DNA of 64,000 nt from an uncultured Alphaproteobacteria bacterium (GCA_951812805.1 CATOSZ010000001.1:1536017-1600016), one strand, 5' to 3'; positions 1 through 8,165 are shown, counted from the first letter of the stretch. A program made the numbers and translations. Notes: generated by a model not told the origin, from the letters alone.

Positions 1-1182
1 CACGTCGCCGACGCTGAGGTATCCGCCGCGCAAGGCCTCCGCCGTCGCCTCGGGCAGGTTCCAGTAGCCGTCGAACTGGTAGGGGCTATGGCTGAACAGC
101 TCCCCCGGCGCGCCGTCGGGCACCTCGCCGCCATCGTCGTCCAGCAGCCGGATCGGGGCCGAGCCGACGACTTCGCGGCCGACGGTGCCGAGGTGGTCGA
201 ACTGTTCATCGGGATGCAGGATCGTCACGAAGCCCGCCTCGGTCGAGCCGTAAATCTCGTACAGACCGGAATTCGGGAACATCTCCATGATCTGCCGCTT
301 GGTCTCGGCAAAGGCCGTCGCCGAGGACACGAGCAGCTTCTCGACGGAGGCGGTATCGCCCCGCCGGGCGGCGGGAACGTCCATCATCATCGAATAGTGC
401 GTCGGCACCAGCGATGAAAACGTGGCGCGCGCCAGGGCCCGCAGGCAAAGCTCCGGGTCGAAGCGCGGCGCGGAGAAGATCGTGACCGGGGCGCCGCGAT
501 ACAGAAACGCGATAAAGAAAAACAACGAATTGGCATGACACATCGGCATGACCAGCAGCGCGTTGTCGCGGCGGCGCAGCTCGAACTCGATCCCGGCCAT
601 CAAGGCCAGCAAGGCGAGGCTGCGATGGCTGCGGATCGCCCCCTTCGGATTGCCGGTCGTGCCCGAGGTGTACATCAGGCACCAGGGATCGTCCGGCAGG
701 ACGGTTGTCACAGGCTCGCTGTCCGTTGCCGCGGCGATCAGGTCCTCGTAACCCCGATAGCCCGCCGGTGTGGTTCCGCCGAAGTGCACCAGGCGATCCC
801 GCGACACCGCAAGATCGTCGCGTACGCTTTCGAGCGTCGCGGTGAGCGCGTCTTCCACCAGCACCGCCGTGGCGCCGCAATCCTTGATGATGAAGGCCGC
901 TTCCGCCCCGGTCAGGCGGAAATTGATCGGCACCGCGACCAGTCCCGCCTTCGCGGTGGCGACATAGATCTCCGCCCACTCCAGCCGGTTGTAGGCCAGG
1001 ACGGCGATCCGGTCGCCTTTGGCGAGACCGAGGCCGAGCAGCGCATTGGCCAAGCGGCAGGCCCGCGCGTTCCAGGCGGCAAAGCTCATCGTGCGTTCGA
1101 GATCCCCGGCGCCGGGGGCGTCCGGCGTCAACCGCGCATGCGCGGTGAGCATTTGTCCGGCGGTGAGCAGGCCCGCAGTCAT
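1..1182 (-). CDS. AMP-dependent acyl-CoA synthetase/ligase (3' end outside window)
   Basis: ANL-superfamily enzyme that would activate a carboxylic acid with ATP and load it on CoA. The 394 codons present start at an ATG at 1182. The phosphate-binding loop reads MYTSGTTGNPKGA near residue 170, and the adenylate-binding motif YEIYGSTEAG lies near residue 310. The hinge and C-terminal lid with the catalytic lysine lie beyond base 1. The N-terminal half (FAAWNARACRLANALLGLGLAKGDRIAV) is typical of medium/long-chain or aromatic acid ligases. The substrate cannot be read from the sequence. It is transcribed toward the left edge, divergently from the secreted protein at 1370. Family assignment is firm, substrate unknown. 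Confidence 0.93.
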   Translation of the reverse strand, partial: MTAGLLTAGQMLTAHARLTPDAPGAGDLERTMSFAAWNARACRLANALLGLGLAKGDRIAVLAYNRLEWAEIYVATAKAGLVAVPINFRLTGAEAAFIIKDCGATAVLVEDALTATLESVRDDLAVSRDRLVHFGGTTPAGYRGYEDLIAAATDSEPVTTVLPDDPWCLMYTSGTTGNPKGAIRSHRSLALLALMAGIEFELRRRDNALLVMPMCHANSLFFFIAFLYRGAPVTIFSAPRFDPELCLRALARATFSSLVPTHYSMMMDVPAARRGDTASVEKLLVSSATAFAETKRQIMEMFPNSGLYEIYGSTEAGFVTILHPDEQFDHLGTVGREVVGSAPIRLLDDDGGEVPDGAPGELFSHSPYQFDGYWNLPEATAEALRGGYLSVGDV

Positions 1183-1369
1183 GTGGAATTCTCCCCCTTG
1201 GTCTCGGGACTAACATTTCACCCGCCGTGCCGCCAGGCAATCGCCGACGACCGACATTCCTGCAGGGCTTCCAAAGCGGGTGACAAAGGGGCATAGAAGT
1301 CCCATCTCCTCGACGGAGGCGATGCCGCCTTCGCATGACCCCGACGCACTTCATCCCGGACCCTCGCCC

Positions 1370-1843
1370 ATGCGCCCTGCCATCCTCGCCCTGCTTCTCC
1401 TCGCCCTTGCCCTGCCCGTCCGGGCCGAGACCGTCTGGGCCTATTCGGCCGAGCACGACCCCTATGAAGGCATCATGAGCCACCAGGCGATCGGCGGCGG
1501 GGCGCAGGTGGACGGCGATTTCGCGGCCATCGCCCTGTTCTGCGAAGGCGATGTGTTGGCGATCGTCATGCTGGACGAGGCGCCGTACCCGGTCTTCGGA
1601 CCGACGCCGATTCACTACAGTTTCGACGACGGCGAATGGACGACGGGCACCTGGGTACACGCCAATCGGCAGGCGACCTCCTTCGACGAGGCGGCCGAAT
1701 TCGCGAAACGGATCCTGGCACACGACAAAGTGAACATCCGCCGGGGCGACGGCGCCACCCGTGAAGTGACGCTCACCGCCGCGCCGCCCCACGTCCAGCG
1801 CGTGCTGAGTGCCTGCGCCGCCGCAGCGAAGGTGGAGAAGTAA
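1370..1843 (+). CDS. Hypothetical secreted protein
   Basis: 157-residue protein of unknown function. The start at 1370 is preferred over an upstream in-frame ATG at 1280 because it places a clean signal peptide at the N-terminus: basic MR, a Leu/Ala-rich core and a cleavage site VRA-E near residue 20. The mature part is acidic with alternating hydrophobic strands and only two cysteines, so a small periplasmic beta-rich fold is likely. No catalytic motif is recognised. It ends 6 bases before the stop of the convergent SDR gene, with no visible terminator between them. Confidence 0.7.
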   Translation: MRPAILALLLLALALPVRAETVWAYSAEHDPYEGIMSHQAIGGGAQVDGDFAAIALFCEGDVLAIVMLDEAPYPVFGPTPIHYSFDDGEWTTGTWVHANRQATSFDEAAEFAKRILAHDKVNIRRGDGATREVTLTAAPPHVQRVLSACAAAAKVEK

Positions 1844-1849
1844 CCGGCC

Positions 1850-2608
1850 TCACATGGCCAGCGCGCCGCCGTCGATGATCAACTCCGTACCCGTGACGTA
1901 GGACGATTCGTCGCTCGCCAGGTAGAGGGCGCCGTCGACGATCTCGTCGACCCGGCCCATGCGGCCCATCGGCACCCGCTGCATGCGCGCCTCCAGCCGC
2001 TGGGTATTGCCCATGGAGGAACGCAGCATGACCGTATCGATCGGGCCTGGGTGCAGGGAATTGCAGCGAATGCCGTCCTGGGCATGCTGCGCCGCGACGA
2101 CCTTCGAGAAGGTGCGCACCGCGGCCTTCGAAGTGGCGTAGGCCGGCTCCTGGTGGGTGGCCTGGCCGATGCCGGCGATTGAGGAGATGTTGACGATCGA
2201 GCCGCCGCCGGCCTCACGCATCGCCGGAATGGCGTGCTTGCAGCCGAGGAAGACGCCGCGCGCGTTCACCGCCATCACCCGGTCCCATTCCTCGACCTCG
2301 CGCTCCTCGATCGCGACGCGCGGAATGACGATGGCCGCGTTGTTGACGAGAATGTCGAGCTTGCCGTAGCCGGTCACCGCCAGTTCGACCGCGGCCCGCC
2401 AGTCCGTTTCGCTGGTAACGTCCAGATGAATGTAGGTGGCGGCATGTCCCGCCTCGCGGATCGATGCCTCGACCGCCCGGCCTTCCTCGTCGAGGATATC
2501 GCCGAAGACGACGCTGGCCCCTTCGGCCGCGAAACGCCGGGCCTCACCCTCGCCCTGGCTGCGCGCGCCACCACTGATTAATGCGACCTTGCTATCCAAC
2601 CTGCCCAT
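1850..2608 (-). CDS. Short-chain dehydrogenase/reductase (SDR)
   Basis: 252-residue classical SDR, a cytoplasmic NAD(P)-dependent alcohol/ketone oxidoreductase. The Rossmann motif is SGGARSQGEG at residues 12-21, where the second glycine of the usual TGxxxGxG is replaced by Ser-Gln, a variant also found in hydroxysteroid-dehydrogenase-like members. NNAAI is at 89-93, the catalytic serine is in NISS near 143, and YATSK gives Tyr157 and Lys161. PGPIDT and the C-terminal IIDGG are also standard. Asp37 after the second strand (FGD) suggests a preference for NAD over NADP. The substrate is unknown. It may be a single-gene unit. Confidence 0.92.
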   Translation of the reverse strand: MGRLDSKVALISGGARSQGEGEARRFAAEGASVVFGDILDEEGRAVEASIREAGHAATYIHLDVTSETDWRAAVELAVTGYGKLDILVNNAAIVIPRVAIEEREVEEWDRVMAVNARGVFLGCKHAIPAMREAGGGSIVNISSIAGIGQATHQEPAYATSKAAVRTFSKVVAAQHAQDGIRCNSLHPGPIDTVMLRSSMGNTQRLEARMQRVPMGRMGRVDEIVDGALYLASDESSYVTGTELIIDGGALAM

Positions 2609-2705
2609 GTTTCCCTCCCGCTGAACGATTGTATCCAGCTTCGAGACTAATGGGTTCTTCGTTGGAATTCGAACCGAACGGCGAACAAATCGAAGGTTCG
2701 CGGAA

Positions 2706-2882
2706 TTAGCCGCGCTTGGCGCAGTCGCGGCACAGGCGGTTATGCCAGCCGAGGCTGGGGAAGGTCTTGCTGCAACTCATGCAAACGCGATCCCCCGGGG
2801 CGTCGCGCTTGGCCCGATAGGGTGAAATCTCTTCGGCATCTGCCGGATCGCTCGGCGCCGGCGCGGCCCGCTGCTGTGGCAT
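2706..2882 (-). CDS. Small zinc-ribbon-like protein
   Basis: 58-residue protein with two CxxC knuckles (CMSC and CRDC) separated by 14 residues at its C-terminus, the spacing of a short treble-clef or ribbon zinc site. The N-terminal half is Pro/Ala-rich and probably disordered. I chose the ATG at 2882 because the longer reading (from 2933) would overlap the end of rpsU. It sits 19 bases downstream of rpsU on the same strand and could be co-transcribed with it, hinting at a nucleic-acid or ribosome-associated role, which is inference. The specific family is not recognised. Confidence 0.6.
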   Translation of the reverse strand: MPQQRAAPAPSDPADAEEISPYRAKRDAPGDRVCMSCSKTFPSLGWHNRLCRDCAKRG

Positions 2883-2901
2883 TGTCGGAGTCCCCGCCCC
2901 G

Positions 2902-3138
2902 CTAGCGCGGCGCGGCTCCGCCCGGCTTGGCAATCAATCCTTCGCGCTGGGCGCGTTTGCGCTCGAGCTTGCGCTGGCGGCGAATCGAGTCCGCGGCCTC
3001 GCGGGCGCGCCGCTCCGAGGGCTTTTCATAATGGCGACGACGTTTCAGTTCCCGAAACAGACCCTCGCGCTGCATCTTCTTCTTCAGCGCGCGAAGCGCC
3101 TGATCGACGTTGTTGTCACGAACGAATACGGTGACGAT
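2902..3138 (-). CDS. rpsU: 30S ribosomal protein bS21
   Basis: Small basic ribosomal protein of the 30S subunit that assists initiation. The diagnostic [21 protein letters not shown] segment is followed by [21 protein letters not shown] and a long Arg/Lys-rich tail, as in alphaproteobacterial bS21. No ATG, GTG or TTG lies in frame close to the conserved N-terminus. The strong Shine-Dalgarno AAGGAG (3146-3151) is followed after 7 bases by ATC at 3138, so a non-canonical ATC start (about 78 residues) is proposed. The only in-frame ATG (3213) would add 25 unrelated residues and bury the Shine-Dalgarno inside the gene. Family certain, start uncertain. Confidence 0.9.
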   Translation of the reverse strand: MVTVFVRDNNVDQALRALKKKMQREGLFRELKRRRHYEKPSERRAREAADSIRRQRKLERKRAQREGLIAKPGGAAPR

Positions 3139-3151
3139 GATGTTTCTCCTT
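3136..3151 (-). promoter_or_regulatory. Strong Shine-Dalgarno in front of a non-canonical bS21 start
   Basis: On the minus strand AAGGAG occupies 3151-3146. It is followed by AAAC and two consecutive ATC codons (3141-3139 and 3138-3136). Spacings are 4 and 7 bases, so the second ATC is the better placed start. This site decides the gene start. Confidence 0.6.
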
Positions 3152-3224
3152 GCGGCGGCGGGTGGACCGGAGAGGGGAGGCGGCGACGAGAGGCTTTGCC
3201 CTCGCCGCCGCACAACCTCGATGG

Positions 3225-3434
3225 TCAGTCGACGAGGCGAATGTCTTCCGCCGCCGACTTGCCGTCGCGACCGGGCTTCACCTCGTATTCTACGCGCTGG
3301 CCCTCATCGACACCGCCGATGCCGGCGCGTTCCAGCGCCGAAATATGCAGGAAGGCGTCCTTGCCGCCGTCGTCCGGGCTGATGAAGCCGTAGCCCTTGG
3401 TGGCGTTGAACCATTTAACGGTTCCCTTGGTCAT
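3225..3434 (-). CDS. Cold-shock protein, CspA family
   Basis: 69-residue single-domain OB-fold RNA/DNA chaperone. The RNP1 motif reads KGYGFISP at residues 13-20 and RNP2 reads DAFLHIS at 26-32. The start [17 protein letters not shown] is the classic family opening. A GAGGA Shine-Dalgarno lies about 9 bases upstream (3448-3444 on the minus strand). It is upstream of rpsU on the same strand with about 85 bases between them. The two translation-related genes may share a transcript. A long gene-free stretch upstream could hold an extended 5' leader, as is common for csp genes. Confidence 0.95.
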   Translation of the reverse strand: MTKGTVKWFNATKGYGFISPDDGGKDAFLHISALERAGIGGVDEGQRVEYEVKPGRDGKSAAEDIRLVD

Positions 3435-4013
3435 GTCGTTTAGTCCTCTTTTCGGATGGAATGGTGACGACTCCGAACCTTTTCACGGTCGGTGGGGTTT
3501 CCCCCGTTCTGTCGGCACCGTCGCCGGGGACTTCCCGGCCACTGCGAAGTTTTGGGCGCGATTCGGTGTTCCGAAGCGCTTCACCCGTCATCATTGTCCA
3601 AGGCCGGGGCGCCGAAACCGAATTCACCGACGGCACTCCGAACCGAACCTCGGTCGAGGATTGCCGCCGCTAGCTGCGATCGCCTGTCATGTCCCGGAGA
3701 GCCGGCCATCGTCCTAGGGCGGGCCGAATCGCGAAATCGTAATCCTTGGGCCGGATCGGTATCCGGCGGTTGGCTGAACCTAACACCGGCCGGCTGTCAT
3801 GGCAATATCGATTGAATTCCCCAAGCGCTGAATTCTTGCCATTCGAGGGTCGCCGTGTTACTCGCACTCCCGTCTCGTGGTGGCGGGCGTTCGTTGTCAT
3901 TTTGGCGTATCGCTCCGAGGCACCCTGAAGCGGAACGACGATTGCGGCTCACAAGCCGGCCCTGGACCGGTTCGCGCGAGCCGACGCTTCGCCGCCAAGC
4001 GAAGGACGAACAT
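3435..4013. other. Gene-free stretch upstream of csp
   Basis: About 580 bases with no convincing coding frame on either strand. The open frames found have arginine- or serine-rich shadow composition and no conserved pattern. It must hold the minus-strand csp promoter and leader and the plus-strand promoter for 4014. A short inverted repeat (GTGGGG-TTT-CCCCC, near 3492-3508) lies in the csp leader. I see no RNA gene I can support. Confidence 0.5.
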
Positions 4014-4217
4014 ATGAGCAAGCGGGCGCGGCAACGAGCTGCGAATCTATTCAAGCGGCCTGACGACGAGGCGTCGACGACGCTCGATGCGCGCGAGACG
4101 GCGCGCCGCGCGGCCCTGGCCAAGTCGGCACGCCTGCGCGCGATGCGGCTGGCCCGGGAGTCCGGTACGGAGCCGGACGGCAAAAGCGACGACATGCCGG
4201 CGCGGTCCTCGAATTGA
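4014..4217 (+). CDS. Small basic helical protein, hypothetical
   Basis: 67-residue, highly charged, cysteine-free protein beginning MSKRARQRAANLFKRPDDEA. The central part is an uninterrupted Arg/Ala/Leu-rich helix (RETARRAALAKSARLRAMRLARE). AAGGA lies 7 bases before the ATG, which is why the start at 4014 is chosen over a longer frame from 3855. Proteins of this composition are common as unannotated small ORFs in alphaproteobacteria. Function is unknown. It ends 49 bases before the desaturase gene on the same strand and may be its operon partner. Confidence 0.6.
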   Translation: MSKRARQRAANLFKRPDDEASTTLDARETARRAALAKSARLRAMRLARESGTEPDGKSDDMPARSSN

Positions 4218-4266
4218 GCGATATCGACGGCGTCCCGCACCGACCGTCCGAAGGGCGTTGAGCGGC

Positions 4267-5268
4267 ATGGACCTCGATCTCCGCCGCCTGACCGCTCGCC
4301 TGCGCGAGTACCGCACGCCGAGCCTTCGCCGCTCACTCACCCAATTGGCGATCACCGCCGCCGGCTTCGCCGCGACCTGGGCCCTCATGTGGGCGGCGGC
4401 GGCGCAAGCCTACTGGCTCTCGCTGCTGCTGGCGCCACTGGCCGCGGCCCTGCTGGTCCGCCTGTTCGTCATCCAGCACGACTGTGGGCACGGCTCCTAT
4501 TTTCGGGCGCGACAGATGAACGACTGGGTGGGACGCGCGCTCGGCGTGGTGACGTTGACCCCCTACGACTATTGGCGCGGCGCGCACGCCACGCACCACG
4601 CGTCTTCGGGAAACCTCGACCGCCGGGGCGTTGGCGACATCACGACGCTGACCCTGGCGGAATATCGCGATCTCGGTCCGTGGCGCCGCCTCGCCTACAG
4701 GCTCTATCGCCACCCCCTGATCCTGTTCGGCGTGGGCCCGACCTATCTGTTCCTGGTCCAGCATCGCTGGCCGCCGGACCGGCAGGCCGGCGCCGCCTGG
4801 ATGCGGACCAGCCTGATGGCGACCAACCTGGCGATCCTCGCGGCGATCCTCGGCCTAGCCCTGCTGGTCGGCCCGCTCACCCTGTTGAAGCTGCAGTTGC
4901 CGGTCGTCCTGCTCGCCTCCTCGCTCGGCGTCTGGCTGTTCTACGTCCAGCACCAGTTCGAGCGCGCCCATTGGGCCCGCGACGGCGAGTGGGTCCACGC
5001 CCGGGCCGCGCTGCATGGCAGCTCGTATTACGCCCTGCCGGGCGCACTTCGTTGGTTGACGGCCGACATCGGCCTGCATCACATCCACCATATGTGCAGC
5101 CGGGTGCCGAACTACCGCCTGCGGGAATGTCTCGACGCCCTCCCGGAGCTGCGGGAGGTCGGCCGCCTCGGCGTTTGGCAGAGCCTGCGCACCATCCACC
5201 TCACCTTGTGGGACGAGGAGGCGGGACGCTTGATCAGCTTTCGCGATGCCCGCCGACAGGCGTCTTGA
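4267..5268 (+). CDS. Membrane fatty acid desaturase
   Basis: 333-residue integral membrane di-iron desaturase that would insert a cis double bond into acyl chains of membrane lipids. The three histidine boxes are present: HDCGH at 71-75, HATHH at 107-111 and HHIHH at 271-275. Hydrophobic segments near 25-70 and 175-230 flank them in the expected order. The spacing resembles bacterial and cyanobacterial delta-12/omega-6 (DesA-like) enzymes more than acyl-CoA delta-9 enzymes, though regiospecificity is inference. The ATG at 4267 is preferred because upstream in-frame sequence is arginine-rich and overlaps gene 4014. Proximity to csp would suit a role in cold adaptation. Confidence 0.93.
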   Translation: MDLDLRRLTARLREYRTPSLRRSLTQLAITAAGFAATWALMWAAAAQAYWLSLLLAPLAAALLVRLFVIQHDCGHGSYFRARQMNDWVGRALGVVTLTPYDYWRGAHATHHASSGNLDRRGVGDITTLTLAEYRDLGPWRRLAYRLYRHPLILFGVGPTYLFLVQHRWPPDRQAGAAWMRTSLMATNLAILAAILGLALLVGPLTLLKLQLPVVLLASSLGVWLFYVQHQFERAHWARDGEWVHARAALHGSSYYALPGALRWLTADIGLHHIHHMCSRVPNYRLRECLDALPELREVGRLGVWQSLRTIHLTLWDEEAGRLISFRDARRQAS

Positions 5269-5334
5269 CCGCCAGCCCGGGGCCTATCGCAATCCTGCGG
5301 CCATCCCATTAGTATCCGCCGCCGGAGGTTGGAC

Positions 5335-5868
5335 ATGAACGATACGATGCCTGCCGCGCCGACCTGGCCGGACGAGATTTTCCGCATTCTGCGCGACTTC
5401 GAGGTCGCCCAGATGGCCTATGTGCCCGACGCCGGTCACGCGCGGCTGATCGAGCGGGCAGTGACAGCGAACGAGGTCCGCGCCGTGCCGCTGACCACGG
5501 AGGAGGAGGGCATCGCCCTGCTGGCCGGCGCCTGGCTCGGCGGCGAACGCGGCGCGCTGTTGATGCAGTCGAGCGGTGTGGGCAACTGCATCAACATGCT
5601 GAGCCTGGCGAAAACCTGCCGCTTCCCCCTGCTGATGCTGGTGACGATGCGCGGGCAATGGGGCGAGAGCAATCCCTGGCAGGTGCCGATGGGCCAGATC
5701 ACGGAGGACGTGCTGAAGTTGGCCGGCGTGCTGACCTTTCCGGTCGACAGCGTCGACGATGTCGAAGAGACGGTCCTCGCCGCCGCCCGCATGGCCTACG
5801 AGGGTCCGGCCGCGACGGCCGTGCTGCTCTCCCAGCGCCTGATCGGCGCCAAGAGCTTCGGGAAATAG
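5335..5868 (+). CDS. ThDP-dependent decarboxylase, N-terminal (PYR) subunit
   Basis: 177-residue pyrimidine-binding subunit of a split thiamine-diphosphate enzyme of the phosphonopyruvate/sulfopyruvate decarboxylase type. Features are the activating glutamate in TTEEEGIALLAGAWLGG (near 55) and LMQSSGVGNCINML, the typical PYR-domain glycine loop. GGAGG at 5324-5328 is 6 bases before the ATG at 5335. A TTG at 5329 is an unlikely alternative. It is followed after only 4 bases by the matching PP subunit, so the two form an operon and presumably an alpha/beta complex like ComD/ComE. The 2-oxo acid substrate is not determinable. Confidence 0.88.
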   Translation: MNDTMPAAPTWPDEIFRILRDFEVAQMAYVPDAGHARLIERAVTANEVRAVPLTTEEEGIALLAGAWLGGERGALLMQSSGVGNCINMLSLAKTCRFPLLMLVTMRGQWGESNPWQVPMGQITEDVLKLAGVLTFPVDSVDDVEETVLAAARMAYEGPAATAVLLSQRLIGAKSFGK

Positions 5869-5872
5869 AGCG

Positions 5873-6475
5873 ATGAATACCGAGCGCGCGAAGGACTATC
5901 CACTGCGCCGCCGCGAGGTGGTGGCGGCCCTGCTGCGGGATCGCGACGAGATGCTGGTGGTCACCGGCCTCGGCGCCTCGAGCTGGGACGCCGCGGCGGC
6001 GGGCGACCATCCGCTGACCTTTCCGCTGTGGGGGGCCATGGGTGGGACCGTGTCGATGGCGCTCGGCCTGGCCTTGGCGCAACCCGAACGCCGCGTCCTG
6101 GTCATTACCGGCGACGGCGACGCGTTGATGGGGGCGAACGGCCTCGCCAGCGTCACCGTGCAGAACCCGGCCAACCTGTCGATCGTCGTGCTCGACAACG
6201 AACGCTACGGCGAGACCGGCATGCAACCGACGCACACCGCCGGAACGACGGACCTCGCCGCGATGGCCGCCGCCGTCGGGTTCCAAACCACCGGCACGGT
6301 CCGCGACCAGGGCGAATTCGACGCTGTGCTGCCGGCGATCCTGAGGGCGCCGGGCCCGATGCTGCACGCGATCAAGGTCCGGGCCGAAGACCTGCCCCTG
6401 ACTTTGCCGCCGCGCGACGGTGCCCACCTGAAGGACCGCTTCCGCGCCGCCCTGCTCGGCCCGGAGGCCGGCTAG
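5873..6475 (+). CDS. ThDP-dependent decarboxylase, C-terminal (PP) subunit
   Basis: 200-residue pyrophosphate-binding subunit. The ThDP/Mg motif runs from GDG at 80-82 to LDN at 107-109 (GDGDALMGANGLASV, then LSIVVLDN). NERYGETGMQPTHT is characteristic of phosphonopyruvate/sulfopyruvate decarboxylase beta chains. It lies 4 bases after the PYR subunit. Its stop is 5 bases from the convergent folate cyclo-ligase-like gene. No phosphonate or sulfonate pathway gene is adjacent, so the physiological substrate could be another 2-oxo acid. Confidence 0.9.
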   Translation: MNTERAKDYPLRRREVVAALLRDRDEMLVVTGLGASSWDAAAAGDHPLTFPLWGAMGGTVSMALGLALAQPERRVLVITGDGDALMGANGLASVTVQNPANLSIVVLDNERYGETGMQPTHTAGTTDLAAMAAAVGFQTTGTVRDQGEFDAVLPAILRAPGPMLHAIKVRAEDLPLTLPPRDGAHLKDRFRAALLGPEAG

Positions 6476-6480
6476 CCATA

Positions 6481-7218
6481 TCAGGCCTTGTGCCGACGAG
6501 CCGCGAGCAGGGCCCTGAGTTCGCCCAGCACCGGCATGTCGGCCAGACGCTCGGGCGATAGCGCGTCCCAATCGATACCGGTGGGCGGCGGGCCGGGCCG
6601 GGCGACCTCGTGGATCGCGCTCGGCGTCACCACCCAATGCAGCGGGATATCGTTGCCGGCGGTGGGAAAGCCGCCGACCAGCTGAACCTCGTGCACCGTG
6701 GTCGCGACCGGCACCGGCGCGTGGCCGAGTTCGGCCAGGATGGCGAATTCGATGTCGGAAAAGCCCTCACCCTTGCCGCTCCGCAGGCCCCCCGTCGTCA
6801 CCGCGACGGAGCCGCAGCAGATCGCGTCCAGCTGCGGCAGGTCGGCGAGGGCGACCGTCTCGGCATAGTGCTGGACGGTGGACATGGTGGCGGCGCGGCG
6901 GATCTCCTCCGGCGGGATGCGGGCGGGATCCAGTTTCATGAACCCGCCCCGCAGGCGCGGTGTCGGCACGAAGACGGTGATGCCGCGCCTCAGCGCCTCG
7001 GCCCGGACCGGGCGCTGGGCGGAGTCCGGGTTGACCTTGATCCGCCGGGCGTCGCGGAAGGCCGGGATCTCGAACAGGCGCCGTGCCGCGTCCGCCGCGC
7101 CCTTGAAATTCGGAATGCGCCCGTGCGGCGGAAACGGAAACGCGGCGAGACGACGCTCCTGCAGGGCATCCCAGACCCAGCCGCGCGCACTTTCCTTGTC
7201 GGCGAAGCTGTCGCTCAC
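6481..7218 (-). CDS. 5-formyltetrahydrofolate cyclo-ligase family protein
   Basis: 245-residue member of the MTHFS family. The N-terminus (ARGWVWDALQERRLAAFPFPPHGRIPNF) and the C-terminal GFSDIEFAIL and VATTVHEVQLV match the longer MTHFS-domain paralogues rather than the short YgfA-type enzyme. ATP- and folate-dependent ligase activity is therefore uncertain. Start chosen as GTG at 7218, forming a GTGA overlap with the stop of the upstream membrane protein (7215-7217), which implies translational coupling. No other folate gene is nearby. Confidence 0.8.
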   Translation of the reverse strand: MSDSFADKESARGWVWDALQERRLAAFPFPPHGRIPNFKGAADAARRLFEIPAFRDARRIKVNPDSAQRPVRAEALRRGITVFVPTPRLRGGFMKLDPARIPPEEIRRAATMSTVQHYAETVALADLPQLDAICCGSVAVTTGGLRSGKGEGFSDIEFAILAELGHAPVPVATTVHEVQLVGGFPTAGNDIPLHWVVTPSAIHEVARPGPPPTGIDWDALSPERLADMPVLGELRALLAARRHKA

Positions 7219-7517
7219 CGCCCGGAGGTCCTGCGGGCTTCGAATACCAGACCAACGATGGTGTACAGCAGGCCCCAGGCGAACAGCACCGAGGCCGCGA
7301 TGATGAACCAGGCGGGGCCGAGCGCGCCGGAGAGCGAGATCCCCGTCCGCACCTCCATCCACCAGAGGACCGGCGTCACCAGATGGGCGAAGGCGAATCC
7401 GAGCGGCAGCGCCACCGCCAGCATCAACAGCGCCGTCAGGGATTTCAATCCCGTCGATTGCTGCGCACCCTTCGCCATTCGCTTCGCCCCCCAACGCAGC
7501 GCCCGATCGCTCGCCAT
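7215..7517 (-). CDS. Small membrane protein, two predicted TM helices
   Basis: 100-residue protein with hydrophobic helices near residues 26-48 and 66-90 and positively charged ends, suggesting an inner-membrane hairpin. An internal Met14 (MAKGAQ) could be the true start. No conserved catalytic residue is visible. It is translationally coupled (GTGA) to the cyclo-ligase-like gene downstream, so the two may work together, but no known system pairs them. Function unknown. Confidence 0.6.
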   Translation of the reverse strand: MASDRALRWGAKRMAKGAQQSTGLKSLTALLMLAVALPLGFAFAHLVTPVLWWMEVRTGISLSGALGPAWFIIAASVLFAWGLLYTIVGLVFEARRTSGR

Positions 7518-7551
7518 AGTAGTGCCTTACTCGCGTCGGGTGAAGAATTTG

Positions 7552-7833
7552 TCAACGCCGCCGGGCGGTGCGTCGGGTCGATTTGTGGAAATCCGGCGGT
7601 TTTCCGGCGATCCATTTCAAGAACCGGCGGATCTCCGGATGGTCGCGCAGCGCAGCCATGGTCGGGTAGGCGTCGCGGAGCGCCTTCTCGTCCAGCGTCG
7701 CATGGATGGTGCGGTGGCGGATCGGATGCACCGTCACCACCTCCCGCCCGCCGAGGCTACGCGGCACCAGATGGTGCCTCTCCCGCCGCACACCCAAGGG
7801 CCGGCGGCAAAGCGCGCAGGCCGTCTCGCTCAT
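7552..7833 (-). CDS. HNH-type small protein
   Basis: 93 residues. It begins with a CALC zinc knuckle (Cys6, Cys9), followed by ERHHLVPRSLGG (His20-His21), the core of an HNH/treble-clef nuclease. HPIRHRTIHATLDEKAL supplies further histidines. HNH proteins of this length usually cleave or nick DNA, but conserved stand-alone housekeeping versions of unknown function exist in alphaproteobacteria. The ATG at 7833 overlaps the stop of the NIPSNAP gene (ATGA, 7830-7833), so it is the last gene of a three-gene unit. This context argues against a phage or restriction role. Confidence 0.8.
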   Translation of the reverse strand: MSETACALCRRPLGVRRERHHLVPRSLGGREVVTVHPIRHRTIHATLDEKALRDAYPTMAALRDHPEIRRFLKWIAGKPPDFHKSTRRTARRR

Positions 7834-8144
7834 TGGATCGGCGAGAAACTCACCGGGGCGACGATCTTGTTCTCCTGGTGCAGCACCAGGTCCATGGATT
7901 TCTTCTTGTAGACCGCCCATGCGGGATCCGCGTCGCGAGCCGCGCGCCGGCGTTCCATGTCGCCGAGGTCCGCGTAGCCCCAGAGGTGGACGACCTGGTT
8001 CACCGTGCCGATGGTGGTGACGAAATAGCCGACGAGGTTGCCAAGATGGCGCATCTGGATCGGCAACCCGTCGGCCTCGAAGATCTTCAGGTAGTCCGGC
8101 AAGCAGTTGGCCTTCAGCGTGTAGGTGCGATGGTCGATGATCAT
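7830..8144 (-). CDS. NIPSNAP family protein
   Basis: 104-residue dimeric alpha-beta barrel (ferredoxin-like) protein. The opening MIIDHRTYTLK, the central GNLVGYFVTTIGTVNQVVHLWGYADL and the following DMERRRAARDADPAW are family signatures. NIPSNAP proteins often accompany catabolic gene clusters and may bind or process hydrophobic metabolites. No reaction is established. It lies 21 bases after the NHL-propeller gene and overlaps the HNH gene by four bases. Confidence 0.88.
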   Translation of the reverse strand: MIIDHRTYTLKANCLPDYLKIFEADGLPIQMRHLGNLVGYFVTTIGTVNQVVHLWGYADLGDMERRRAARDADPAWAVYKKKSMDLVLHQENKIVAPVSFSPIQ

Positions 8145-8165
8145 GGGCAGGTCCTTTGGTCAGGC

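Noticed and set aside
1280..1369. Extended N-terminus of the secreted protein at 1370
   Set aside because: The extra 30 residues are not conserved in style and would bury the signal peptide.
2902..3213. bS21 starting at the upstream ATG 3213
   Set aside because: It would place the strong Shine-Dalgarno inside the gene and add 25 non-conserved Arg/Pro/Ala-rich residues.
4087..4266. Upstream extension of the desaturase
   Set aside because: Arg-rich, overlaps the better-supported small gene at 4014-4217 and precedes a plausible start at 4267.
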